A DNA stretch of 10,500 nucleotides from Chloroflexota bacterium (lineage in GTDB: Bacteria; Chloroflexota; UBA6077): positions 1-10,500 of the forward strand of contig JAJYKO010000111.1 of assembly GCA_021788565.1 (NCBI GenBank), read 5' to 3'. The notes under the pieces are model-generated. The model ran no database searches. It was not told the origin of the DNA and saw only the letters and a program-made list of their open reading frames with translations. The translations under genes and the position numbers were made by a program. The stretch's first letter is position 1; each line of letters begins with the position of its first letter. Of this stretch, positions 1-6,136 are shown in pieces.

Positions 1-107
1 GCCCTCAGGACCACCAAACCCCGCGGGCTGATCCGGGCGAGGAGGCCATGGCGGAATATGAGTTCCCCGCTCCCTCGACGGCCCGCTTGTTCAGGATCTG
101 CGACTCC

Positions 108-122
108 CTGTACATCCTGTCT
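108..122 (-). repeat. 15-nt copy of the ACAGGAT-type repeat, just after the stress-protein gene
   Basis: On the minus strand this reads GACAGGATGTACAGG, identical to the 15 bases at 1881-1895 on the plus strand. It begins 3 nt after the stop codon of the universal stress protein gene. It looks like a single fragment of the repeat that forms the long hairpin at 1881-1975. The match is seen directly; membership of a dispersed family is inferred. Confidence 0.55.
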
Positions 123-125
123 GAT

Positions 126-599
126 TTAGCCCGTCTCATGGAGCAGCAGCACGTCACAGAGGGCGTGATCGACCACGAAACGGGCAACCGGGCCGAGGGG
201 ACGGGGTCCAGGACCCATGTGGGGACCCGGCCCAGGGTGTCCCGTGCGTAGCACGATGATACTCGCCCCTCTCTCATCTGCCGCGCGCAGGATCTCGTGC
301 TCGGGCCGGCCGCTGGTGACGATCATTTCGACTGCCCTGCCCTTCTCCCGCAACCAGGCGTCGATTTCTGCCCGCACCTCGTCCTGACTCAGTGCGGCGG
401 ACAGCCGCATCTGCCGCTCGGCCTGCGCGGGACGCGGTCCCCGCGCCAGCAGCCCGCCCAGTGCCCGCCCCGCTTCTTCCAGGGGGCGAGTGTCTATGAC
501 GTGGAGCAGCACCCACTCGGCATCGCCGGAGAGGATAGCCTCTGTTGCCGCAAGCAGGCCCGCGATGTCGCGCCCGTTTACACAGATCAGGGCCTTCAT
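126..599 (-). CDS. universal stress protein (UspA family)
   Basis: This encodes a 157-residue soluble protein of the UspA fold, the usual length for a single-domain Usp. The N-terminus (MKALICVNGRD) is the first beta strand and loop. The segment GRPEHEILRAADERGASIIV, near residues 97-116, matches the family's G-x-P-x-x-x-I ... A-D-x-I-V-x-G block. The glycine- and proline-rich stretch that follows (HPGPGPHMGPGPRPLGPVA) stands where ATP-binding Usps carry G-2x-G-9x-G-S/T; it has GPV in place of GSV, so nucleotide binding is uncertain. The end (VVDHALCDVLLLH) is the last helix and strand. I chose the ATG at 599 over a start at 614 because it overlaps the stop of the upstream permease gene as ATGA, which suggests translational coupling, and because the fold begins there. 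The role is presumably stress protection or regulation connected with the permease; the ligand is unknown. Confidence 0.86.
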   Translation of the reverse strand: MKALICVNGRDIAGLLAATEAILSGDAEWVLLHVIDTRPLEEAGRALGGLLARGPRPAQAERQMRLSAALSQDEVRAEIDAWLREKGRAVEMIVTSGRPEHEILRAADERGASIIVLRTGHPGPGPHMGPGPRPLGPVARFVVDHALCDVLLLHETG

Positions 600-1843
600 C
601 GCAGTTCCAGCCACAGGACAAACGTTGCTGCCACCAGCACAGGGGGCACCGTGACGATACCTACCTTCATGTATTCCATGGTCGACACCTCGATTCCGCG
701 CCTTCGAATGAGCGTCAGCCAGAGCATCGTTGCCAGCGACCCATAGGTCGTCAGCGCCGGGCCGATGTTTGCGCCTATCAGCAGCCCATAGGAAGCCAGC
801 TGTTGCGCTGTTCCCGACATGTGGGACAGCAGCGAGAGCCCCACGATGGTGAGCGGGACGTTGTTAACCACGTTGCTCCCCAACGCGCCCCCGAGCATGC
901 CGGCCAGCAAGGAGCGGCCAGGATCCGTCGGGAGCCCGAGGCTCAGATTAACCAGCCAGGCTTGCTCGACACCCCGGGCGACGAGGAACATGCCGATGAC
1001 GAATACGAACAGCGACCAGGAGACCTCTCGCGCTACCTCCATTAGCCGTACCCGTCCACGGAGTACCCCGAGCCCGAGCAGGATTATCCCTCCCGCCAGG
1101 GCAGCCCAGGCCAGCGGAAGGTCGGCCAGCCCCAGCGCCAACACGCCGAGCAAGGTTAGCGCCAGCACCACTGAAGCTATTATGAACCAACCGTCGACCT
1201 TGCCGAGGCCGGGCGCCTCGATGGTTTCGAAGCGAGCCGGCAACCGATCGCGAAATAGCCACAGGAAGATCGCGAGGTTCACGGCCACCGCGACCATGGC
1301 TGGCAACACCATTCGTGCCGCGAAGGCGGCAAAGCCGAGGTGAAGCCTCGTATAGACCAGGAGGTTGGTGAGGTTGCTGATCGGAAGCGCCAGTGACGCC
1401 GTGTTGGCAACGAAGGTGCATGCAAACATAAACGGCAGAGCATCCAACCGCCTTCTGGACACTAAGGCGAAGGTGACCGGGGTAAGGATCACTATGGTGG
1501 CATCCAGCGACAAGAAGACGGTCACCAGCGCGCCCAGGCCAAACAGGTAGCAGAATAGAAGCAGGCCAGAGCCGCGGGACAGCGACGCACATGCCTCGGC
1601 GACGCGGTCGAAAACGCCCGCTTGCTCGGCCACAATCGTCAGCACCATCATACCCAACAGAAAGAGAAGCACGCCAGACGTCTCGGCGAGCACGGAGAGG
1701 ATGTCCTGAATCGACAGGATGCCCATCAGAACCATCAGCGCGGCGCCAGAGAGGGCAACCCAGGCTTCGACGATCCCGAAAGGCCGGATGACGATAAGTA
1801 CCAGAGTCGCGAATACTATCGCGAGACTCAACCAGGCGAGCAT
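596..1843 (-). CDS. ArsB-like anion permease (ArsB/NhaD, ion-transporter superfamily)
   Basis: This 415-residue, highly hydrophobic membrane protein has about 10-12 predicted transmembrane segments, close to the roughly 430 residues of ArsB. Family signatures appear in order. SLDATIVILTP (about 112-122) matches ArsB's NDGAALILTP region. ANTASLALPISNLTNLLV (146-163) matches ADTASLPLVVSNLVN. SNVVNNVP (323-330) and GANIGPALTTYGSLATMLWL (357-376) match the second half-repeat, followed by RRRGIEVSTMEYMKVG. ArsB exports arsenite or antimonite across the inner membrane, but relatives carry other anions, and no arsR, arsC or arsA lies in the window, so the substrate is open. The ATG at 1843 has only a weak GGGA five bases upstream. 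The downstream Usp gene overlaps its stop, so the two are probably made together. Confidence 0.85.
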   Translation of the reverse strand: MLAWLSLAIVFATLVLIVIRPFGIVEAWVALSGAALMVLMGILSIQDILSVLAETSGVLLFLLGMMVLTIVAEQAGVFDRVAEACASLSRGSGLLLFCYLFGLGALVTVFLSLDATIVILTPVTFALVSRRRLDALPFMFACTFVANTASLALPISNLTNLLVYTRLHLGFAAFAARMVLPAMVAVAVNLAIFLWLFRDRLPARFETIEAPGLGKVDGWFIIASVVLALTLLGVLALGLADLPLAWAALAGGIILLGLGVLRGRVRLMEVAREVSWSLFVFVIGMFLVARGVEQAWLVNLSLGLPTDPGRSLLAGMLGGALGSNVVNNVPLTIVGLSLLSHMSGTAQQLASYGLLIGANIGPALTTYGSLATMLWLTLIRRRGIEVSTMEYMKVGIVTVPPVLVAATFVLWLELR

Positions 1844-1880
1844 CGATGTCCCGCGCTGATTACCGGCCAGGACCGAACCA

Positions 1881-1975
1881 GACAGGATGTACAGGATAGG
1901 TAAGGATGTACAGGATGGAGAGTGGGTAACAGGTAACTCATCCTGTCTATCCTTCTACATCCCGTCAATCCTGTT
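1881..1975. repeat. REP-like imperfect inverted repeat forming a long hairpin
   Basis: The left arm (1881-1919) contains GGATGTACAGGAT twice, at 1885-1897 and 1904-1916, with a 19-nt period. The right arm (about 1938-1975) is its imperfect reverse complement (TCATCCTGTC, TATCCTTCTACAT, AATCCTGT), giving a stem of about 38 bp with roughly 80% pairing and a loop of about 18 nt. The right arm covers the last codons and the TGA stop of the histidine kinase gene (1965-1967). The element lies between kinase and permease, both on the minus strand. It could stabilise or terminate the mRNA, or be a small non-autonomous mobile repeat. There is no U-tract typical of an intrinsic terminator. Confidence 0.7.
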
Positions 1976-4139
1976 TCTCCCCGTCCCCCTGTCCTCCCGT
2001 CTCGCCGTCCGCACCGGCAAGGGGCAGGCTGAAGTAGAAGGTGGAGCCTTTGCCCTCCTGGCTGTCGAACCACATGTCACCGCCGTGCTGGCGCACGATC
2101 TCCCGTGAGATGTACAGTCCGACCCCGAGTCCGCCATAGTCGTCGGAAGTGCCTATGTGTGCTCTGTAGAACCTCTCGAAGACGTTGACGCGCCTTGCCT
2201 CAGGAATCCCCATTCCCTGATCCCTCACCGACACGATCGCCTTCTCGCCGTCGCGAATGACCTGCACATCCACGTCGCCGCCATGCGGGGAATACCTCAT
2301 AGCATTCTCCAGGAGGTTCATCACTACCTCCTCCAGGCGGTCGAGCTCGCCCTTCACCCAGGCGGGATCGCCGCGTGACAGGAACACCCTGTGCTTGGCT
2401 GTGGACGGCATCATTCTTCTCACGACCTGGCTCACCATGGCGGTGAGGTCGATCCTATCCTTGGAGAGGTTCGTCTGGCCCTTGCGCATCCTCGAGATCT
2501 CGAGAAAGTCCTGCACGAGGGCGTCGATGCGGTCCGACTGCCGAACAATAGTCTCCAGGGCGCTGCGATACTTGGGATCGAGGATCGTTGGGCTTCGGAG
2601 CAAGCTCTGCGCAAACCCCTTGATGGCCGTGACAGGTGTCTTGATCTCGTGAGCCGCCACCGTGATGAACTGGTCCTTGAGCAGATCCAGCTCTTTGAGA
2701 CGAGTGATGTCGCTTTGCACCTCCACCGCCCCTAGCAGTTCCCCATCCTGGTCACGGATAGGCGCAGCGCTCACGATGATGTAGCGATCGCGCTGGGTAC
2801 GGGCGTCGAAAATGATCTCCTCTATTCCCCGAATAACCTCGCCTTGCAGCGCCCGCGAGATTGCCAGTTCCCCCGCAGGGATCGGTTTCCCATTCAAGTA
2901 GCGTATTCTGGCCGCGGCGAGATAGTCCTTCAGAGTGCGAAACTCCTCGCTCTTGGCATCCAAGCCGACCATATCCAGACCCGCGCTGTTGATCAAAACG
3001 ATCTTTCCCTGTGAGTCGCAAACGAAGACGGTGTCGGCGATGTTGGCTATGGTAGCCTCTAACTCGACGGCCCGCTGTTGGGCCAGATTGGTCAGTTCGG
3101 CGGAGCGCAGATTCGCCTCGACCAGAGCCTCATTGGAAGCCGCGAGCCTGGAGGTAAGATTCTCCAGCTTCTGTCGCGCCTCTGTTTGCTCGTCGTAAAG
3201 CTGAGCATTCAGGATGCCCGACGCCAAGAGATCCGCCATCGTCGCTGCCATGATCTGTTCCCCTGAGCTCCACCTGGCAGGGGTCTTTCTCACGAAGCTC
3301 AGCACCCCCATCAGCCTCCCCTGAGCGATCAGCGGCATATCTATCCCCGACTGCATCCCGCCCAGCGCAAAGAGGCTTCTGGTCAGTTCCAGTCCTGCCA
3401 TTTGGTCGAGTCCCTCCACTATCTGGATCTCCCTGGTGGTCGCTGTGACAGACGCCAGGGTGGGGGCATCGAAGTCCAGCCGCTCCAGTGCGCTGGCAGT
3501 CTCCGCGGCGGCACCGGTAACGGCCAGCAACTCCAGCACGCGCTCCCCATGTTTAGCGATCCACACCACCGCGGCGTCTGCACCAAGCTCAGTCACCGCG
3601 AGCTCCGTGGCTGTCTCCGCAACTTTGCGCAGCTCAGTCTCCCGCACCAGCGCCCTGGCTATCCTCGCCAGGGCTCCCTTCTGCCGCTCCGTCCGCTCCG
3701 TCGCTCGAATCTTGTCCAAAGACTCACCCACCCGGCGGGCCAGCGAGCTCAGCAGTTTGCGGTCATCCCGTTCGTACCGACTTCGATTCTCCTGAGAGGA
3801 GCACACTACCAACTCGCCGAGGCAGCGGCCCTCTGCGGCGAGTATGTGTGCGCCCATGAAGTGGGCACATCTCCCCGGACCCATGAAACGATTCATGTAC
3901 TGCCGAAGCCGGTCGGGCACCGGCACGCCATTCTTCTGCACCAGTTGCGGCTGAAGACCCACCCACGCGGCCGGCGTGAGCCTCCCATTCTCTTCCACGA
4001 AGATCACGGTCGAATCGGCGCCAAAGAGAGCCGCCACCCGGCGAACCACGGTGTCCAGCAGCTGCCTGATGTCAGTGGAATCGGCCATCATGGTGTAAAG
4101 AGACTCCATTTCGCTCCATCGCGAACTGGAGCCCTTCAT
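1965..4139 (-). CDS. cytoplasmic GAF-GAF-PAS sensor histidine kinase
   Basis: This is a 724-residue hybrid-free sensor kinase. Domains in order, numbered from the ATG at 4139: GAF at about 20-145, GAF at about 160-315 (ending GVLSFVRKTPARW...MADLLASGILNAQ), a coiled-coil linker at about 318-362, PAS at about 362-480 (IANIADTVFVCDSQGKIVLIN ... with a PAC-like IIVSAAPIRDQDGELLGAVEV), HisKA with the H-box AAHEIKTPVTAIKGF (phospho-accepting His497), and HATPase_c with N-box NLLEN (608-612), G1 DQGMGIP, F-box FERFYRAH and G2 GGLGVGLYISREIV. No transmembrane segment is visible, so it senses a cytoplasmic signal or small ligand. The reading frame also extends to a TTG at 4163; neither start has an ideal ribosome binding site (GAGG four bases before the ATG, AAAGG about 13 before the TTG). 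No response regulator gene is present in the window, so it is an orphan here. The last codons lie in a repeat arm. Confidence 0.93.
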   Translation of the reverse strand: MKGSSSRWSEMESLYTMMADSTDIRQLLDTVVRRVAALFGADSTVIFVEENGRLTPAAWVGLQPQLVQKNGVPVPDRLRQYMNRFMGPGRCAHFMGAHILAAEGRCLGELVVCSSQENRSRYERDDRKLLSSLARRVGESLDKIRATERTERQKGALARIARALVRETELRKVAETATELAVTELGADAAVVWIAKHGERVLELLAVTGAAAETASALERLDFDAPTLASVTATTREIQIVEGLDQMAGLELTRSLFALGGMQSGIDMPLIAQGRLMGVLSFVRKTPARWSSGEQIMAATMADLLASGILNAQLYDEQTEARQKLENLTSRLAASNEALVEANLRSAELTNLAQQRAVELEATIANIADTVFVCDSQGKIVLINSAGLDMVGLDAKSEEFRTLKDYLAAARIRYLNGKPIPAGELAISRALQGEVIRGIEEIIFDARTQRDRYIIVSAAPIRDQDGELLGAVEVQSDITRLKELDLLKDQFITVAAHEIKTPVTAIKGFAQSLLRSPTILDPKYRSALETIVRQSDRIDALVQDFLEISRMRKGQTNLSKDRIDLTAMVSQVVRRMMPSTAKHRVFLSRGDPAWVKGELDRLEEVVMNLLENAMRYSPHGGDVDVQVIRDGEKAIVSVRDQGMGIPEARRVNVFERFYRAHIGTSDDYGGLGVGLYISREIVRQHGGDMWFDSQEGKGSTFYFSLPLAGADGETGGQGDGEKQD

Positions 4140-4236
4140 CCGCCCTCGTGCGTGCTCGTTCAAGGTAGTATGTGAACCTTTAAAGAAGCTTCGTTCTCTA
4201 CGTCACGGATACGCACGTGCAGTGCCAGGCGGGTTC

Positions 4237-4956
4237 TTACGACAGGCCCAGGTAGATCAGGAGGAAGGCGGCGGCGTTGTTGACGGCGTGGGCCGCCATG
4301 CCGGGCACGATGGAGCCCGTGCGCGAGTACATGAACGAGAGCAGCAGTCCCATGGCGAAGATAGGCAGCAGAGCTGGCGCGTTCATGTGTATGGCGGCGA
4401 AGATCGCTGAGCTGAAGATGTACGCCTGCATCGGCCCCTTCTCGTCCAGGTAGCCTCGGAAGACGAAGCCGCGGAAGTAGATCTCCTCCACTATTGGAGC
4501 CACTACTGCCCCTGCCAAGAGCAACAGACCGAACTCCCAGGAACTCGCGTGGCGTACAGAGGCGAAGATGTCAGCCTGAGTCTGGCGGATTCCAAAGCCG
4601 CTCAGCAGCAGCTCCACGGCACCGCTCACAGCGAACAAGGCGAAGCCAAGTGGAAAACCTAGTAGCAGTCGCCGAGGAAGTAGCTTGCGGTCCACACCCA
4701 TTGCTGCCCAGCTTATGGCCCCGGGTCGCACTATTCTGAAGTAAACAACACCGAGAAGTGCCAAGTCTGATGCCAGCGCCGACACGGTTATCCCGATCGG
4801 AGACTGCATAACACCTAACACTTGCCGAATGTCGATGCCCTTGAGGTAGAACACTGCGGCGAGACACGCGAAGAATAGGACCGCAAGGGCGTTCCCGAGG
4901 AACCACGCGAGGAGAGTGGATGCTAGGATGGTGCGGTGGGAACCCGTTCGTCCCAT
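4237..4956 (-). CDS. CPBP-family intramembrane glutamic protease
   Basis: This 239-residue membrane protein has about 6-8 hydrophobic segments. It carries the full CPBP (Abi/Rce1-type) signature: EEIYFRGF (Glu157, Glu158, Arg162), FAAIH (Phe186 and His190) and HAVNN (His223, Asn227). These residues form the active site of the Rce1-like glutamic intramembrane proteases. Prokaryotic members act in bacteriocin self-immunity, peptide maturation or membrane-protein processing; the substrate here cannot be told. The ATG at 4956 lies only 4 nt after the nrdR stop and has no clear ribosome binding site of its own, so it probably depends on nrdR translation. There is no bacteriocin-like small gene nearby to support an immunity role. 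Confidence 0.88.
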   Translation of the reverse strand: MGRTGSHRTILASTLLAWFLGNALAVLFFACLAAVFYLKGIDIRQVLGVMQSPIGITVSALASDLALLGVVYFRIVRPGAISWAAMGVDRKLLPRRLLLGFPLGFALFAVSGAVELLLSGFGIRQTQADIFASVRHASSWEFGLLLLAGAVVAPIVEEIYFRGFVFRGYLDEKGPMQAYIFSSAIFAAIHMNAPALLPIFAMGLLLSFMYSRTGSIVPGMAAHAVNNAAAFLLIYLGLS

Positions 4957-4960
4957 AAGA

Positions 4961-5413
4961 CTAACGGGATTTGAGCAGCCTGTGGAGCTCTTCCTCGAAG
5001 GACTGGAGGTCCGCGAAGGCGCGGTAGACGGAAGCGAAACGAATGTAGGCGACCTTATCCAGGGAGCGAAGTCCGTCCATCACCAATTCGCCGACCACTG
5101 AGCTGGGCACTTCCAGGCTCTCGTGGGAGCGGCAGGAGGCCTCGATCTCCTCGACCAGCCCCTCGATGATCTCTGAGCTGATTGGGCGCTTCTCGCACGC
5201 TTTCTGAATACCGGTCCGCAGCTTGCCGCGATCGAACGGTTCTCTCCGGCCGTCCTTCTTCACCACCACTAGGTTGGCCACCTCAGCTTGCTCGTAAGTG
5301 CTGAAGCGGCGGCCGCAACGCGTACATAAACGACGTCGACGGGTTGCTCCGGCGGTTAGGTCGCGCTTGTCCACGACCTTCGTCTGATCATGTGCGCAAT
5401 ACGGGCATTTCAA
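4961..5413 (-). CDS. nrdR: transcriptional repressor NrdR
   Basis: This 150-residue protein is the standard NrdR length. The N-terminal zinc ribbon (MKCPYCAHDQTKVVDKRDL...RRRRLCTRCGRRFSTYE) has the four cysteines at 3, 6, 30 and 33. An ATP-cone follows from about residue 46 (LVVVKKDGRREPFDRGKLRTGI) to about 138. NrdR senses ATP/dATP through the ATP-cone and represses ribonucleotide reductase genes by binding paired NrdR boxes. The start codon is TTG (5411-5413): this places the conserved MKCP at the N-terminus, and the only close upstream ATG is out of frame and soon reaches a stop. A strong promoter (5453-5481) lies about 40 nt upstream. The gene is followed after 4 nt by the CPBP protease. 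No nrd gene is in the window. Confidence 0.95.
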   Translation of the reverse strand: MKCPYCAHDQTKVVDKRDLTAGATRRRRLCTRCGRRFSTYEQAEVANLVVVKKDGRREPFDRGKLRTGIQKACEKRPISSEIIEGLVEEIEASCRSHESLEVPSSVVGELVMDGLRSLDKVAYIRFASVYRAFADLQSFEEELHRLLKSR

Positions 5414-5432
5414 GATATTGTAAGCCAGTCCA

Positions 5433-5458
5433 TAAGATGCTAAACTGCCAGCATCTTA
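5433..5458. promoter_or_regulatory. perfect 9-bp inverted repeat over the nrdR -10 element
   Basis: TAAGATGCT (5433-5441) and AGCATCTTA (5450-5458) are perfect reverse complements separated by 8 nt. The right half contains the minus-strand -10 hexamer TAAGAT of the nrdR promoter; the left half lies in the nrdR leader. There is no following T-run, so it is a better candidate for an operator or a leader hairpin than a terminator. It does not match the NrdR-box consensus that I know (acaCwATATWGtgt type). Confidence 0.55.
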
Positions 5459-5481
5459 GTTACTGAACTTTGCCTTGTCAA
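5453..5481 (-). promoter_or_regulatory. predicted sigma-70 promoter of nrdR
   Basis: On the minus strand, TTGACA (plus-strand bases 5476-5481) is followed after exactly 17 nt by TAAGAT (plus-strand bases 5453-5458). The -35 is perfect and the -10 matches four of six. Transcription would start near 5446, leaving a leader of roughly 33 nt before the TTG start of nrdR. Both hexamers sit inside palindromes. Confidence 0.72.
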
Positions 5482-5487
5482 GGCAAA
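5469..5487. promoter_or_regulatory. palindrome over the nrdR -35 element, operator candidate
   Basis: TTTGCCTTGACAAGGCAAA (minus-strand reading) is a perfect 8-bp inverted repeat with a 3-nt centre, and the -35 hexamer TTGACA lies within it. Such a site over a -35 is typical of a repressor operator. The regulator is unknown; the divergently transcribed small helix-turn-helix gene is one possible candidate, by position only. Confidence 0.5.
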
Positions 5488-5595
5488 CCTCGCAATCCTG
5501 CTGTTGCAGTGCAGGAGAGCATGCCTGCGTTCATCCAGTTGAGTCCAGCTATTCCCATCTCGGCGGACTTGCCAGAAGGCGAGTTGCCGTGTCGG

Positions 5596-5618
5596 GATAT
5601 CTACGCGTGCGTAGGATC
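5596..5618. promoter_or_regulatory. imperfect palindrome upstream of the HTH gene promoter
   Basis: CTACGC-GT-GCGTAG (5601-5614) is a perfect 6-bp inverted repeat, flanked by GAT (5596-5598) and ATC (5616-5618). It ends about 6 nt before the predicted -35 hexamer, a position that suits an activator or repressor site. A second short palindrome, GGCCA-gcg-TGGCC (5659-5671), lies just after the -10. Function is inferred from position only. Confidence 0.35.
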
Positions 5619-5624
5619 TTGTAC

Positions 5625-5653
5625 TTGCATGACGAGACAACATAGTGTATGAT
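5625..5653 (+). promoter_or_regulatory. predicted sigma-70 promoter of the small HTH gene
   Basis: TTGCAT (5625-5630) is followed after 17 nt by TATGAT (5648-5653). Both match the consensus at most positions and the spacing is ideal. Transcription would start near 5660, leaving a leader of about 60 nt before the GTG at 5720. This promoter is divergent from the nrdR promoter. Confidence 0.65.
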
Positions 5654-5719
5654 GCCGCGGCCAGCGTGGCCTAGGCGTGGTATGCTCTGGACTAGAGGAG
5701 AGTGAAGGAGAGAAACCCC

Positions 5720-5908
5720 GTGGACAGGATGATGACGGTCAAAGAGGTGGCGCAGTACCTCAAGCTGAACCCGATCACGGTGTACAGGTACGCCGCACAG
5801 GGCAAGATTCCAGGCTTTAAGGTCGGCAGTTCGTGGCGGTTCAAGAAGGAGATCCTTGACGAGTGGGTCGTCAGCGAAGCCAGGCGCTATTCCTCCAGCC
5901 TAGTCTAA
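5720..5908 (+). CDS. small helix-turn-helix DNA-binding protein (excisionase/BldC-like, HTH_17)
   Basis: This 62-residue protein is almost entirely a winged MerR/excisionase-type DNA-binding domain. MMTVKEVAQYLKLNPITVYRYAAQGKIPGFKVG gives the helix-turn-helix (about residues 6-28), and PGFKVGSSWRFKKEILDEWV gives the wing and last helix (31-50). The pattern is that of the HTH_17 family ('T.kEvAe.L.vs..TVyr.i..G.lpa.kvG..wRi.k.dl..W'). I chose GTG 5720 because AAGGAG stands 9 nt upstream; the frame also opens at GTG 5702, but there GAGGAG is only one base away. Despite the excisionase name there is no integrase or phage gene nearby, so it is more likely a chromosomal regulator. Its targets are unknown. 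The palindromes in the upstream divergent region are candidate sites. Confidence 0.85.
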   Translation: MDRMMTVKEVAQYLKLNPITVYRYAAQGKIPGFKVGSSWRFKKEILDEWVVSEARRYSSSLV

Positions 5909-5960
5909 CCTTCTCCTACTTTCAGCACTGAATTCGATCGGGTAAAGTCGCAGACGTGGG

Positions 5961-5997
5961 CGCCGTTCGCGGCGATGGATGTGTTAGCAGCTCCATC
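5961..5997. other. two adjacent hairpins downstream of the HTH gene
   Basis: CGCCG-TTCG-CGGCG (5961-5974) and GATGGA (5974-5979) with TCCATC (5992-5997) can form consecutive stem-loops about 50-90 nt after the HTH stop. Neither is followed by a T-run, so terminator function is uncertain. The rest of 5909-6136 shows no convincing promoter; the ribosome binding site for the aminotransferase lies at its end. Confidence 0.3.
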
Positions 5998-6136
5998 CCG
6001 CTCGCTACTGCTTTGCCCTTTCACTTCGTTGCCGCGGGGCCGGGGGTGGTGTACCATTTGAGAGCAGACATGTTCTGACTCGATCGAGCGTGCGTCGACA
6101 GCGTGGTCGGCTAGCCATCGGACAGGAGGTCATTTC

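Noticed and set aside
48..251. Plus-strand open frame beginning MAEYEF with AGGAGG before its ATG
   Set aside because: More than half of it is antisense to the well-supported universal stress protein gene, and the sequence resembles no family. The ribosome binding site is only two bases from the ATG.
4237..4956. Bacteriocin immunity or phage-defence role for the CPBP ('Abi') protein
   Set aside because: No bacteriocin precursor, peptide exporter or defence gene is adjacent. The family name alone does not support it.
5720..5908. Prophage or integrative element suggested by the 'excisionase-like' HTH protein
   Set aside because: No integrase, attachment site, tRNA or phage gene is nearby. Small HTH_17 proteins are common chromosomal regulators.
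6041..6060. GGGGGTGGTGTACCA, similar to the T-box motif AGGGTGGNACCGCG, upstream of the aminotransferase
   Set aside because: No specifier stem, no antiterminator partner and no terminator follow, and the match is only partial.
6062..6082. Possible LexA-like dyad CAGACATGTTCTG
   Set aside because: Only the outer four base pairs match and the centre does not fit a known SOS box.
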